Shown piece by piece: positions 41,213 through 50,513 of a stretch of DNA of 64,000 nucleotides (positions are counted from its first letter, which is position 1; each line of letters opens with the position of its first letter). Source of the DNA: UBA1422 sp041752735 (GTDB taxonomy: Bacteria > Bacillota > Clostridia > Peptostreptococcales > Anaerovoracaceae); contig JBGSVW010000020.1 of assembly GCA_041752735.1 (NCBI GenBank), positions 135,731 through 199,730 on the forward strand. The letters are read 5' to 3'. The notes beneath the pieces are model-generated. The model was not told the DNA's origin. It saw nothing but the letters and a program-made list of their open reading frames with translations, and made no database searches. A program made the position numbers and the translations under genes.

Positions 41213-42690
41213 TGGATTATTTAGAAGCGCTGAACAACAAAATAGAAGAAAACAAAGATGAAATGATTGCCACCCTTCAGGAACTCATTGGAATTCGAAG
41301 TGTTGTAGAACCGGCAAAAGGTGATATGCCCTTTGGCGCAGGGGTTCAAAAGGCTTTTGAATACTTGTTGAACAAGGGAATACAAGAAGAATTCGATGTG
41401 GAAAACGTAGACAACTACGGTGGGCACATTGACTTTGGCGGATATCTGAAGGATGAAAAAGGCAATATTACAGCGGTCAACACTGAAACCATGGGAATCG
41501 TCTGCCATCTGGACACTGTGCCGGAAGGTGATGGCTGGTCTCACCCGCCCTTCGCAGGCGAAATCGCCGACGGAAAAATTTTCGGACGGGGAGCCATTGA
41601 CAACAAAGGCCCCGCGGTTTCTGCTTTCTTCGCCATGAAAGCGTTGAAAGATTTGGACCTGGTGCCTGAAAAAAGAGTCCGCCTGATTCTTGGACTGGAT
41701 GAAGAGACCGGCTGGATCGGTATGACCCGCTACCTTGAAAAAGTAAAAGCGCCGGACTTCGGATTCACCCCGGATGCCGAGTTCCCTGCCATTCATGCCG
41801 AAAAAGGCGTCCTGATTTTTGACATTGCAAAGAAATTTGCCAAGTCCGAAAACAAAGGTCTGGAACTGCGAACGTTCAAAGGCGGCGAAGCACCCAACAT
41901 GGTTGCGGCCAACGCCAGAGTGATTCTTCGTGCCGAGAAAAAAGAAACCTACGAAGAAATCAAAGCCAAAGTTGCCGAGTTTCGGGAGACTGCCAAAGCC
42001 CAGATTCACACCAAGGTCATTGGAAAAACCCTTGAAATCGTAACCACCGGCGTATCCGCCCATGGTGCGCGACCGGAAAGTGGCGTCAATGCCATTTCGG
42101 CTATGATGGAATTTCTTGGTGGGCTCGCATTTGGCAACGAAGATTTGAACGATTTCATCGACTTTTATAATCAGCACATCGGCTATGAACTGGATGGCAA
42201 AGCGTTAGGTTGCGGCCTTGTGGACGAACCCTCCGGTAATTTGATTCTCAACGTCGGCATGATAGACATGGATACCAAAGCTGGTCGACTGACCATCAAT
42301 ATCAGGTACCCGGTCACATATAATGAGAATATCGTGTACGACGCGGTGATGCCCATCGTAAACAAGTACAACTTTGGCATCATCAAAGGTCTTCACCACA
42401 AACCTTTGTACAGACCGATAGACGATCCGTTTATCAAGACTTTAATGGATTGTTATAGGGACAACACAGGGGACATGGAAACTCAGCCTTTAGTTATTGG
42501 CGGTGGTACTTATGCCCGCGCGATGGATCACTGCGTGGCCTTTGGGGCATCATTCCCGGGGGAACATGAAGTGGCCCACCAAAAGGATGAGTATCTGTCC
42601 ATTGACAGCCTAATGGCGATGACTAACATCTATGCAGATGCCATTTATCGACTGGCCTATTCCCCAGACCAGGGAGTAGAAAAAAAGTAG
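41212..42690 (+). CDS. M20 dipeptidase, PepV/Sapep family
   Basis: Zinc metallopeptidase of 492 residues, matching the PepV/Sapep dipeptidases in length. Metal-site motifs are GIVCHLDTVPEGDGW, GRGAIDNKGPA and LGLDEETGWIGM; the dimer-domain His is in ISAHGARPESGVNA, and GGGTYARAMDHCVAFGASFPGE is the C-terminal metal region. It hydrolyses dipeptides to feed amino acid fermentation. The one-base overlap with the NifU gene suggests co-translation. Confidence 0.93.
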   Translation: MDYLEALNNKIEENKDEMIATLQELIGIRSVVEPAKGDMPFGAGVQKAFEYLLNKGIQEEFDVENVDNYGGHIDFGGYLKDEKGNITAVNTETMGIVCHLDTVPEGDGWSHPPFAGEIADGKIFGRGAIDNKGPAVSAFFAMKALKDLDLVPEKRVRLILGLDEETGWIGMTRYLEKVKAPDFGFTPDAEFPAIHAEKGVLIFDIAKKFAKSENKGLELRTFKGGEAPNMVAANARVILRAEKKETYEEIKAKVAEFRETAKAQIHTKVIGKTLEIVTTGVSAHGARPESGVNAISAMMEFLGGLAFGNEDLNDFIDFYNQHIGYELDGKALGCGLVDEPSGNLILNVGMIDMDTKAGRLTINIRYPVTYNENIVYDAVMPIVNKYNFGIIKGLHHKPLYRPIDDPFIKTLMDCYRDNTGDMETQPLVIGGGTYARAMDHCVAFGASFPGEHEVAHQKDEYLSIDSLMAMTNIYADAIYRLAYSPDQGVEKK

Positions 42691-42706
42691 TGATTTGTCC
42701 GTCGGC

Positions 42707-42736
42707 TTGACAAAATATAGAGCATGGCGGTATAAT
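42707..42736 (+). promoter_or_regulatory. Promoter of the ribU leader
   Basis: TTGACA (42707-42712) and TATAAT (42731-42736) with an 18-bp spacer, ending about 20 bp before the FMN riboswitch. Confidence 0.8.
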
Positions 42737-42756
42737 AATCAACGTATCATATCTGT

Positions 42757-42890
42757 TTCAGGGCGAGGCGCAACTCCTCACCGGCGGTAAAGGATGCCAG
42801 GCAAAAGCCTTCCATCACAAGTCCGCGAGCCGCAAGGCAGATCCGGTTAGATTCCGGGACCGACGGTATAGTCCGGATGAAAGAAACGTG
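42757..42890 (+). promoter_or_regulatory. FMN riboswitch (RFN element)
   Basis: Conserved RFN pieces appear in order: AGGGCGAGGCGCAACTCCTC, ACCGGCGGTAAA, GATGCCAGGC, AGTCCGCGAGC, GATCCGGTTAGATTCCGGG, ACCGACGGTATAGTCCGGAT and GAAAGAA, with the outer P1 helix TTTC/GAAA. It binds FMN and shuts down the downstream riboflavin transporter through the terminator that follows. Confidence 0.97.
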
Positions 42891-42909
42891 AATACTTCGT
42901 ATTTATGTG

Positions 42910-42943
42910 CAAGCCTTGGAAGAAATTTCAAGGCTTGATTTAT
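42910..42943 (+). terminator. Expression-platform terminator of FMN riboswitch
   Basis: CAAGCCTTG pairs with CAAGGCTTG with a 10-nt loop, followed by ATTTATT. It lies between the FMN aptamer and the ribU start. Confidence 0.85.
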
Positions 42944-42999
42944 TCAACCTGACAGATTCCCAAACAACATATTTTGCATTGCAAAAGGAGGAATCAACA

Positions 43000-43563
43000 A
43001 TGAAAAAATCAAACAACAACACACTAAACCGACAGAACAACACCATTAAATTGGCGAAGATGGGTATGCTGGTGGCCATCTCGGTCATCCTGGTCTACTT
43101 CATCCATTTCCCCATTTTCCCGGCAGTTCCTTTCTTGGAGTATGACCCGGCAGATATCCCTATCTTTATCGGGACGTTTGCCTTTGGTCCGTTAGCCGGG
43201 TTCACGCTGACTGTGGTGACGTCCGTCATTCAAGGACTGACTGTCAGCGCTGCCGGAGGTTGGTTTGGCATCCTCATGCACATTCTGGCAACAGGCTCAT
43301 TTGTCCTGGTCGCCGGACTGATTTACAGATCCAACAAAAATAGAAAAGGCGCAGTCATCGCCATGGCAGCGGGCACCTTCACCATGACCGGCATGATGGC
43401 AGTGGCAAACATTATCCTGAATCCGATTTTCTACGGCATGCCCGTAGAAGCCGTCTATGCATTGCTGCCTTTTATCATTGGATTTAACCTAATTAAAGCA
43501 GGAGCAAATTCCATTATTACCTTCCTGCTATACAAAAGAATTTCCCGCTTCTTACATAAATAG
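43000..43563 (+). CDS. ribU: Riboflavin ECF transporter S component
   Basis: Membrane substrate-binding component of 187 residues for riboflavin uptake through an energy-coupling factor transporter. Five or six hydrophobic helices are visible, with RibU-like MGMLVAISVILVYFIHFPIFP, FLEYDPADIPIFIGTFAFGPLAG and GGWFGILMHILATGSFV. It sits directly behind an FMN riboswitch, which confirms the ligand. The start chosen has AAAGGAGG upstream; an earlier in-frame start would run through the riboswitch terminator. Confidence 0.95.
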   Translation: MKKSNNNTLNRQNNTIKLAKMGMLVAISVILVYFIHFPIFPAVPFLEYDPADIPIFIGTFAFGPLAGFTLTVVTSVIQGLTVSAAGGWFGILMHILATGSFVLVAGLIYRSNKNRKGAVIAMAAGTFTMTGMMAVANIILNPIFYGMPVEAVYALLPFIIGFNLIKAGANSIITFLLYKRISRFLHK

Positions 43564-43607
43564 AAGCGACCGGACGGGGTGACTGTCTCCGGTGGGAAGA
43601 GGAAACC

Positions 43608-44087
43608 ATGAGAACCGTCAAAATAAAAAACGAAAAAGAAACCAGGGCATTTGGTCTTGCCCTTGCCAAGGAGCTGAAACCCGGCGCAATTGTCGGGCTG
43701 GTAGGAGACTTAGGCACAGGTAAGACCACATTAACCCGGTATATTGCAGAAGGTCTGGGTATCTTGGAGCCTATCCAAAGCCCCACTTTCACCATCATCA
43801 GGGAGCACCGCAATGGTCGGCTTCCTCTTTTCCATTTTGACGTATACCGTCTGGAAGGACCTGATGACCTGTTTGAACTGGGATACGAAGACTACTTTTT
43901 TGGAGAAGGGGTCACCATCGTAGAATGGGCTGATAAAGTGGCTGACCTGATGCCGGAAGATACGCTGTGGATTCATCTGGACTACGTGGAAGTAGATGGC
44001 GAAATGGGAAGCAAAACGGGAAGCAAAACAGGCAGTGAAAGCGAAGACGAAGCCGACGAAGGGAGGACCTATACATGTACATTTTAG
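43608..44087 (+). CDS. tsaE: TsaE, tRNA t6A synthesis ATPase
   Basis: ATPase of 159 residues needed for threonylcarbamoyl-adenosine (t6A) formation in tRNA. The Walker A motif is GDLGTGKTTLTRYIAEGLG, with SPTFTIIREH, FHFDVYRLEG and IVEWADKV following. The last 30 residues form a low-complexity, acidic GSKTGSKTGSESEDEADEG tail not typical of the family. It overlaps tsaB by 13 bp. Confidence 0.94.
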   Translation: MRTVKIKNEKETRAFGLALAKELKPGAIVGLVGDLGTGKTTLTRYIAEGLGILEPIQSPTFTIIREHRNGRLPLFHFDVYRLEGPDDLFELGYEDYFFGEGVTIVEWADKVADLMPEDTLWIHLDYVEVDGEMGSKTGSKTGSESEDEADEGRTYTCTF

Positions 44088-44833
44088 CCATGGAGACTAC
44101 TGGCCCTCACTGTTCCGTTGCCATCATCGATGACGCAGGCAAGGTCACAGAAGCTTCCTCAAAGGGAACATTAAACCACTTGCAATACCTGATGCCCCTG
44201 ACAAAACAATTGCTAACCGATTGCGGATTGCAATTAGGCGATATAGGTGTAATTGCAGTGTCCGCAGGTCCCGGATCCTTTACAGGAATACGCATCGGTG
44301 TTTCTTCAGCACGGGGATTGGCTCAAGTGATGGGTTGCAAAATCACCCCGGTGGAAACGTTAAAAACCTTTGCTTATCATGTCCCGAATTATGATGGACT
44401 CATCTGCCCCATTTTTGACGCCCGCAGAAACCAAGTGTACGGCGGCGTGTATAAATGGTTGGATGATGAAATTGTAGAGATCGTTGCCGGTGGTCCATAT
44501 ATGCTGGATGAATACTTGACTCTGCTGGAGGAAGCCATTGCAAAAAGCGGAATTGACCAAATAAAATTTTTCGGTGACGGACTGAAACCCTATGGAAAAA
44601 AAGTGGAAGACTGGGCATCCGGACAACCGGTGCTGCTTTCCATTGCCCCGGAAGAGCATCGTTACCAGGAAGCCGGATCTGTGGCACGTCTGGGCCTTGC
44701 CGAGATAAAAAAAGGAAATACACGGGAATATGAAACCGTATTCCCCAACTATATGCGGATTGCGGAAGCGCAAAAAAATCTGGACGACCGTCTGGCCCGG
44801 GAAGCGAAAGAGGCGGAGGTGAATCATGAGTGA
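44075..44833 (+). CDS. tsaB: TsaB, t6A complex subunit
   Basis: Inactive TsaD-like paralogue of 252 residues that forms the t6A complex with TsaD and TsaE. The N-terminal ILAMETTGPHCSVAIID and GVIAVSAGPGSFTGIRIGVSSARGLAQ are diagnostic. It overlaps tsaE at its start and rimI at its end, in the usual clostridial order. Confidence 0.95.
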   Translation: MYILAMETTGPHCSVAIIDDAGKVTEASSKGTLNHLQYLMPLTKQLLTDCGLQLGDIGVIAVSAGPGSFTGIRIGVSSARGLAQVMGCKITPVETLKTFAYHVPNYDGLICPIFDARRNQVYGGVYKWLDDEIVEIVAGGPYMLDEYLTLLEEAIAKSGIDQIKFFGDGLKPYGKKVEDWASGQPVLLSIAPEEHRYQEAGSVARLGLAEIKKGNTREYETVFPNYMRIAEAQKNLDDRLAREAKEAEVNHE

Positions 44834-45341
44834 GATTCGAATCCGCGTCGCAACGGCGGAAGATATCGATGCCATGACTGAACTGGATGCCACCTGCTTT
44901 GCTGCACCCTGGAGTCGAGCCTCCTTTGAGGCGGAGCTCACCACAAACCAGCTGGCTTGGTATTTGGTTGCAGAAGAACTAATTTCTGAAGGAGTTGGAC
45001 TCATCATTGGGTATGCCGGTTTGTGGGCCATCGAAGACGAAGGCCACATCACCAATGTGGCGGTTCACCCTGATTACAGGCGGATGCATCTTGGTCATAT
45101 CCTTGTTGAGATGCTCATTGACCGGACACGGAAGGAAGGTTTGAAGAGATTCACCCTTGAAGTTCGGGTCAGCAACCATGCAGCCATCGCGCTATATGAA
45201 CAGTTCGGTTTTGTTTCAGCCGGACTTCGAAAAGGATATTACGAGGACAACAATGAAGATGCCATGATTATGTGGCTGGAAGCGGAAGAAAACGACGAAG
45301 TGGATGCTTGCTCATGCAAAGAGTGCGGGGGTGTACTATGA
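44826..45341 (+). CDS. rimI: RimI-type ribosomal protein N-acetyltransferase
   Basis: GNAT acetyltransferase of 171 residues. The acetyl-CoA binding motif is VHPDYRRMHLGHILVEMLI, with the family ending EVRVSNHAAIALYEQFGFVSAGLRKGYYEDNNEDAMIMWLE. RimI acetylates the N-terminus of a ribosomal protein in E. coli; clostridial homologues sit in t6A operons. The C-terminal EVDACSCKECGGVL adds a Cys cluster of unknown use. Its stop overlaps the tsaD start (ATGA). Confidence 0.92.
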   Translation: MSEIRIRVATAEDIDAMTELDATCFAAPWSRASFEAELTTNQLAWYLVAEELISEGVGLIIGYAGLWAIEDEGHITNVAVHPDYRRMHLGHILVEMLIDRTRKEGLKRFTLEVRVSNHAAIALYEQFGFVSAGLRKGYYEDNNEDAMIMWLEAEENDEVDACSCKECGGVL

Positions 45342-46423
45342 TCAATAATAAACATTGCACCCTGGCCATAGAGTCCAGTTGCGACGAAACCTCCGTAGCC
45401 CTTATTTTGGAAGGCCGTGAGGTTCTTTCCAATATCATCGCATCACAGATCTCCATCCACAAAGCCTTTGGCGGCGTGGTGCCGGAAATTGCGTCCAGAC
45501 ACCATCTGGAAAACATCAATGACGTAGTCAACCAGGCCTTGGAAGAAGCCGGAAGAACAGCCGGTTGCCCTGTGGGCTTTTCTGATGTGGATTTGATCGG
45601 CGTGACCAAAGGCCCCGGTCTTGTAGGCGCCCTCTTGATAGGCATCGCTACGGCGAAAACCTACGCCCTGGCGCTGAATAAACCCATCGTTGGCGTCCAT
45701 CATATACAAGGACACATTGCGGCCAATTTGATCCAAACCCCGGATTTGGAGCCACCTTTTATGGCATTGATTGTATCTGGCGGTCACACTTGCATCGTGA
45801 GAGTGGACGACGTTCACAAATTCCACGTGCTGGGGGAAACCAGAGACGACGCCATTGGCGAAGCGTATGACAAAGTCGCACGGGTTCTTGGTCTTGGGTA
45901 TCCGGGTGGCCCGCTAATCGACGAAATCGCCAAAAGAGGAAATCCCGAGGCGGTGGCTTTCAAGCGGGTTTATCTTGACAAAGATTCTCTGGACTTCAGC
46001 TTCAGCGGTATCAAAACCGGTGTGCTAAATTATTTACATAATGAAAAACAGGCAGGAAGAGAAGTGGGGTCCGGCTTGCCGGGGGCTGCGACTGTGGCCG
46101 ATGTGGCCGCCAGCTTCCAACAAGCTGTTTTAGACGTGGTGGTAACCAAAACCATGGCCGCCATGAGCCACTCTGACCTGCGGACATTGGTTTTGGCCGG
46201 TGGCGTTGCGGCCAACAGCAAGCTGCGGAGCATGCTTGCGTCGGCCTGCGCCGGGACCGACATCCGGCTTTGCGTCCCGGCACCGGTGCTTTGCACCGAC
46301 AATGCCGCCATGATCGGCTGCGCCGCCTATTATAACTATAAGGCAGGCATTGTGGACGACCTGAGCTTGGACGCCTATGCCAGCCTGCCCCTTGACGCCT
46401 TTGCAACCCCGCAGTCGAAATAG
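45338..46423 (+). CDS. tsaD: TsaD, tRNA threonylcarbamoyltransferase
   Basis: Catalytic subunit of t6A formation, 361 residues, ASKHA fold. Motifs: LAIESSCDETSVALIL, PEIASRHHLENI (metal-binding His pair), GVTKGPGLVGALLIGIATAK, GVHHIQGHIAANL, LIVSGGHTCIVRV, GEAYDKVARVLGLGYPGGP and LVLAGGVAANSKLR. Start taken at the ATG that overlaps the rimI stop; the open frame upstream lies inside rimI. Confidence 0.96.
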   Translation: MINNKHCTLAIESSCDETSVALILEGREVLSNIIASQISIHKAFGGVVPEIASRHHLENINDVVNQALEEAGRTAGCPVGFSDVDLIGVTKGPGLVGALLIGIATAKTYALALNKPIVGVHHIQGHIAANLIQTPDLEPPFMALIVSGGHTCIVRVDDVHKFHVLGETRDDAIGEAYDKVARVLGLGYPGGPLIDEIAKRGNPEAVAFKRVYLDKDSLDFSFSGIKTGVLNYLHNEKQAGREVGSGLPGAATVADVAASFQQAVLDVVVTKTMAAMSHSDLRTLVLAGGVAANSKLRSMLASACAGTDIRLCVPAPVLCTDNAAMIGCAAYYNYKAGIVDDLSLDAYASLPLDAFATPQSK

Positions 46424-46438
46424 GAAACGAAATAAATC

Positions 46439-48430
46439 ATGATTGTATTAAGTGCAACCAATCTATCAAAAGTATACGGAACCGATGTCATCCTAAAGGA
46501 TGTCTCTTTTCATGTCAATGAAGGAGACCGGATCGGCATCATCGGCGCAAACGGCGCCGGCAAAACCACCCTTCTGAAACTCCTTTCAGGCGAGCTGACC
46601 TCGGATTCAGGTGGTATCTTTGTTTCCCAAAACACCACCATCGGTGTGCTGAAGCAAAAGGATGATTTCGATCCCGGTCGAACAATCTTGCAGGAAGCAG
46701 AAGCAATCTTTTCCCATATGGACAGAATGGACAAAGACATGCTGGAGCTTTCGGCACGCATCCCAACCATGGAACACGGACCGGCTCAAACCGCACTGGT
46801 CCATCAGTACGACCAACTCCACCAGACCTTTGAGCGACAAGGTGGGTACTCTTACAAAAGCGAGGTCAAAGGCATGCTGGCCGGAATGGCTTTTGGTGAA
46901 ACCGACTGGAGCAAATCTATTTCCGCACTCAGCGGTGGCGAAAAGACCCGACTGGCCCTGGCCTGTCTGCTACTTAAGAAACCTGACTTGCTGCTCCTTG
47001 ACGAGCCTACCAACCACTTGGACATTGGCACCCTGAAATGGCTGGAGCAATATCTCAAAAGCTATAAGGGCACCATCCTTTTAATTTCCCATGATCGGTA
47101 TTTCCTAGATCAGACCATCAACCGAATTGCCGAAATCGAAAACCATAAACTTCATATGTATGATGGATCCTACAGCACCTTCGCCGAGAAAAAACGTCTC
47201 ATGCGAGAGGACGAGCTGAAGCATTATCATATTCAACAAAAAGAAATACAACGACAGGAAGAAATCATCCGTCGTTTCAAAAGTCACGGCACTGAAAAGC
47301 TGGTGAAACGGGCACAGTCCAGAGAAAAACGGCTGGCTCAGGTGGAACGGCTGGAAGCACCGGAAGGCACCCGAGGTAAAATCAAAATCCGTTTCCGGGA
47401 AAACTTCAAAAGTGGTACGGACGTCCTTCAAGGCGAAGGCCTGGCCATGAGCTTTGGCGTGGGCCGGACCAAAAAAGACCTGTTTCATGATGTGAACTTT
47501 GACTTTAAACGGGGTGAGCGGATCTGCATGGTAGGCCCCAACGGCATTGGCAAAACCACTTTGTTTCGGATGATTCTTGGAGAAACGGAACCACGGGAAG
47601 GCAAAATTAAAGTGGGACATAATGTTGAATTTGGTTACTACGACCAGGAACAAAAGCTGCTGAACGAAAACAATACAGTGCTGGAAGAACTCAAGGATTC
47701 CTATCGGTTGTATCCAGACACTGAGATGCGTAGCATACTGGGCCGGTTTCTTTTCCGAAACGATATGGTATTTCTGCCCATTCGCGCCTTAAGTGGAGGC
47801 GAGCGTGCCAGACTTTCCCTGCTCAAAATGCTTTTAGCCGGCAATAATGTTTTGTTATTGGACGAACCCACCAACCATCTGGATATTGAATCCAAAGAAG
47901 TCTTTGAAGAGGCTTTGCTGGATTTTCCGGGAACCATCATCGTCATTTCCCATGACCGATACTTCCTGCGAAAAATACCCACAAGAATTCTGGAACTGGG
48001 GCGTGACGGCCTGACTCAGTTCTTGGGAAACTATGATTACTACACCGAAAAGAAGTTGGAAATTGAATCCGGCAAAAAATATATGGAAGAACTTTCGCAA
48101 AATCCCAAAAACGGCCAACGAGCCGGTGCGTCCCAGCCGGATGCGACGAAGACCCTTGATGGTCACCCGGCACCGCTTCCCACATTCATTTCCCCCGCAG
48201 AGGAGAGAAGAATCAAAAAAGAAGAAGAAGCCAACCGGCGCAAAGAAGCACGGGATGCGGAACGACTGGAGCAGGAAATAGAGGAGTTGGAGTTTGTCAT
48301 CAGCGAGATAGAGGAGCAAATTTCTTCGGAAGAGGTGATGCGGGACCCCAGAGCGCTGGAAAAATTGGCCACTGATCTTTCTGAGGCCAGAGACACCCTC
48401 AATGGCAAATATGAAAAATGGTTGCAATAA
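46439..48430 (+). CDS. ABC-F family ATPase
   Basis: Soluble tandem ABC ATPase of 663 residues without membrane domains. Two Walker A motifs (GANGAGKTTLLKLL, GPNGIGKTTLFRMI), two signatures (LSGGEKTRLALA, LSGGERARLSLL) and the inter-domain linker rich in basic and glutamine residues are present. A C-terminal coiled coil (about 600-660, EEANRRKEARDAERLEQEIEELEFVISEIEEQ) is typical of the Uup/YfmM branch. ABC-F proteins act on the ribosome, as translation factors or for antibiotic protection; which applies here is unknown. Confidence 0.93.
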   Translation: MIVLSATNLSKVYGTDVILKDVSFHVNEGDRIGIIGANGAGKTTLLKLLSGELTSDSGGIFVSQNTTIGVLKQKDDFDPGRTILQEAEAIFSHMDRMDKDMLELSARIPTMEHGPAQTALVHQYDQLHQTFERQGGYSYKSEVKGMLAGMAFGETDWSKSISALSGGEKTRLALACLLLKKPDLLLLDEPTNHLDIGTLKWLEQYLKSYKGTILLISHDRYFLDQTINRIAEIENHKLHMYDGSYSTFAEKKRLMREDELKHYHIQQKEIQRQEEIIRRFKSHGTEKLVKRAQSREKRLAQVERLEAPEGTRGKIKIRFRENFKSGTDVLQGEGLAMSFGVGRTKKDLFHDVNFDFKRGERICMVGPNGIGKTTLFRMILGETEPREGKIKVGHNVEFGYYDQEQKLLNENNTVLEELKDSYRLYPDTEMRSILGRFLFRNDMVFLPIRALSGGERARLSLLKMLLAGNNVLLLDEPTNHLDIESKEVFEEALLDFPGTIIVISHDRYFLRKIPTRILELGRDGLTQFLGNYDYYTEKKLEIESGKKYMEELSQNPKNGQRAGASQPDATKTLDGHPAPLPTFISPAEERRIKKEEEANRRKEARDAERLEQEIEELEFVISEIEEQISSEEVMRDPRALEKLATDLSEARDTLNGKYEKWLQ

Positions 48431-48481
48431 CAAAGTAAACACAATATAATTAAGGACACATTAGAACTATGGAGGTACAAT

Positions 48482-48712
48482 ATGGCATTTGAAATAATTA
48501 AGAAGATCATCGCCGAACAATTAAAGGTGGATGAATCAATTATCACTATGGATACACATTTGATGAAGGACCTGGAAGCAGATTCCATCGACGCCGTTGA
48601 AATTATCATTCTCATCGAAGAAAAATACGGAATTGAAATTCCCGATGAGGATGCCGAAAAATTCCAGCGTGTAAGCGATTTGGTTCGTTACGTCGAAGGA
48701 AGAGAAAAATAA
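48482..48712 (+). CDS. Acyl carrier protein
   Basis: Carrier protein of 76 residues with the phosphopantetheine attachment motif EADSIDAVEI (Ser at about residue 38) and the acidic helices of fatty acid ACPs. A GGAGGT site precedes the ATG. It is not beside other fatty acid genes here; rex follows immediately after its stop. Its role may be fatty acid synthesis or a specialised acyl pathway. Confidence 0.9.
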   Translation: MAFEIIKKIIAEQLKVDESIITMDTHLMKDLEADSIDAVEIIILIEEKYGIEIPDEDAEKFQRVSDLVRYVEGREK

Positions 48713-49366
48713 ATGAAAAAGGGCGCAAAAATATCAAATGCAGTCATCAGGAGATTACCCAGATACCGCAGGTATTTAGGCGAACTCCAAAAGAAGGGTG
48801 TCGACAAAATTTCTTCCAGTGAATTTAGCAAGTTGATCGGATACACTGCCTCTCAAATTAGGCAGGATCTGAATAATTTTGGTGGATTTGGACAACAAGG
48901 CTATGGCTATAATGTCAAAGACTTGTATGGCGAAATCAGCGGGATTTTAGGCCTCAAAAGCAAATACCGTCTGGTGCTTGTTGGTGCAGGAAATCTGGGC
49001 CACGCCATAGCCAACTACATTGGGAATTATAGGTCTGGCTTTGCAGTGGAAGGAATATTTGAAGTCAATCCCGAAATGATTGGACAAAATTTGGACGGCG
49101 TGCCGATTTTGGATTATGATACCATGGTCGATTTTATCGAAACCCGCAAAACAGATATAGGCATCATTTGTACAGGCAAAGAAAGCGCCCAGGAAGTCGC
49201 AGACAAACTGTGCTTTGCCGGGGTGAAAGGAATCTGGAACTTTGCACCGGTGGACTTGGAGTTGCCCGGGCATGTGGCCGTAGAAAATGTCCACTTAAGC
49301 GACAGTCTCTACTCCCTTGTATATCACATCAACAAAATGGACAACAAAATGGACAACAATAAGTAA
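48713..49366 (+). CDS. rex: Redox-sensing repressor Rex
   Basis: NADH/NAD+-responsive repressor of 217 residues. The N-terminal winged helix (AVIRRLPRYRRYLGELQKKGVDKISSSEFSKLIGYTASQIRQDLNNFGGFGQQGYGY) and Rossmann motif VLVGAGNLGHAIANY are diagnostic. In clostridia Rex controls butyrate, alcohol and hydrogen genes. I found no convincing Rex operator (two TTGTGAA-like half-sites) upstream of the fermentation genes in this window. Confidence 0.96.
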   Translation: MKKGAKISNAVIRRLPRYRRYLGELQKKGVDKISSSEFSKLIGYTASQIRQDLNNFGGFGQQGYGYNVKDLYGEISGILGLKSKYRLVLVGAGNLGHAIANYIGNYRSGFAVEGIFEVNPEMIGQNLDGVPILDYDTMVDFIETRKTDIGIICTGKESAQEVADKLCFAGVKGIWNFAPVDLELPGHVAVENVHLSDSLYSLVYHINKMDNKMDNNK

Positions 49367-49374
49367 ACAAACAA

Positions 49375-49403
49375 AATAACCGTTTCGATTCGAAACGGTT
49401 ATT
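49375..49403. terminator. Bidirectional terminator between rex and ferredoxin
   Basis: AATAACCGTTTCG pairs with CGAAACGGTTATT around ATT. It separates convergent genes. Confidence 0.9.
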
Positions 49404-49436
49404 CCTTATCGGTATTAAGCAACCGAACAGAATTTA

Positions 49437-49607
49437 TTATTCTGGCTTTGGAGCGTCAACAGGGCAAACTTCTTCGCAAGCGCCACAATCAATGCATTTG
49501 TCAGCATCGATTACATAAATGCTATCGCCTTCGCTAATTGCTTCTGTCGGACATTCGGGTGCACATACGCCACAGCTGATGCACTCTTCGTTAATTTTAT
49601 AAGCCAT
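49437..49607 (-). CDS. Clostridial 2[4Fe-4S] ferredoxin
   Basis: Ferredoxin of 56 residues on the minus strand, MAYKINEECISCGVCAPECP at the start and CIDCGACEEVCP in the second half: two CxxCxxCxxxCP motifs, eight Cys in all. It is the standard low-potential electron carrier for hydrogenases, AOR and pyruvate:ferredoxin oxidoreductase. AGGAGGATT precedes the ATG on the minus strand. Confidence 0.96.
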   Translation of the reverse strand: MAYKINEECISCGVCAPECPTEAISEGDSIYVIDADKCIDCGACEEVCPVDAPKPE

Positions 49608-49706
49608 TTTGAATCCTCCTTATTAGATTGCAGAATTGATTTCATATTCCGCGGTCATTATATCAAAGAGAAATGCATAAGTAAAGAGAGAATAGGATAA
49701 GAGAAT

Positions 49707-50513
49707 ATGAAAGTTTACGCTCTGGTAGGCAAAAGCGGTACCGGCAAAAGCTATCAGGCAATGAATGTTTGCAGAACCAAAAACATCGTTGGGATTATCG
49801 ACGATGGTTTATTTATATACAACAACGACGTGGTAGCTGGGATTTCAGCAAAAAGACAACCAACCGTGGTTGGCGCCATTAAGACAGCCCTGTTCAGCCA
49901 TGAGGATCATAAAACCGATGTGGCCAAAAAATTAAAAACCATTAACCCCGAGAGCCTGCTGATTATCGGCACCTCAGATGCTATGGTGGAACGAATTCGA
50001 GTGCGGCTGGAACTCCCGGAATTTACAGAAATCGTATATATTGAAGACATCACAACCGAAAAGGAACGAGACCTTGCCAAGAAGCAACGCTTTGGCCAGG
50101 GTAAACACGTTGTGCCTGTTCCATCCATGAAACTGAAACGACATTTTTCCGGCTATTTTGTGGATTCTCTACGCATTTTCCGTGGTTGGGGTCCGGGCAA
50201 AGGCGGGTTTGCCGAAAAATCCGTGGTGCGGCCAACGTATAGCTATTTGGGAGAATTCAAGATTACAGATAAGGTTATTTCCGATATCGTAGAACTCACT
50301 GCCCTTCAGATGAAAGATGTTACCAGCGTTCTTCGTGTTATCACAGATAATAAGAAAAGTGGATTACGTATTACAGTCCTTGTCAATATGCGGTTGGATA
50401 GCCGTGCGGTTGAATCCGCCAAGCTGCTTCAGCAGCAGTGTGCACAAATTGTAGAGAGCATGACCGCGTTTAACATCAAACAAATCAACGTAGAAATCCG
50501 TGGACTGGCATGA
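49707..50513 (+). CDS. P-loop protein with Asp23/Gls24-like C-terminal domain
   Basis: Protein of 268 residues. A Walker A motif (ALVGKSGTGKSYQA, residues 5-18) opens an ATPase-like N-terminal domain, with LLIIGTSD as a possible Walker B strand. The C-terminal 90 residues (SYLGEFKITDKVISDIVELTALQMKDVTSVLRVI...VNMRLDSRAVESAKLLQQQCAQIVESMTAFNIKQINVEIRGL) look like the Asp23/Gls24 domain of alkaline-shock proteins. I do not know a function for this combination. Its stop overlaps the next gene (ATGA), so it may be linked to DNA-repair expression. Confidence 0.75.
   Translation: MKVYALVGKSGTGKSYQAMNVCRTKNIVGIIDDGLFIYNNDVVAGISAKRQPTVVGAIKTALFSHEDHKTDVAKKLKTINPESLLIIGTSDAMVERIRVRLELPEFTEIVYIEDITTEKERDLAKKQRFGQGKHVVPVPSMKLKRHFSGYFVDSLRIFRGWGPGKGGFAEKSVVRPTYSYLGEFKITDKVISDIVELTALQMKDVTSVLRVITDNKKSGLRITVLVNMRLDSRAVESAKLLQQQCAQIVESMTAFNIKQINVEIRGLA

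Noticed and set aside
41221..42177. 318-residue open frame antisense to the dipeptidase gene
   Set aside because: Shadow frame with Phe/Gly/His-rich composition typical of antisense translation; no domain.
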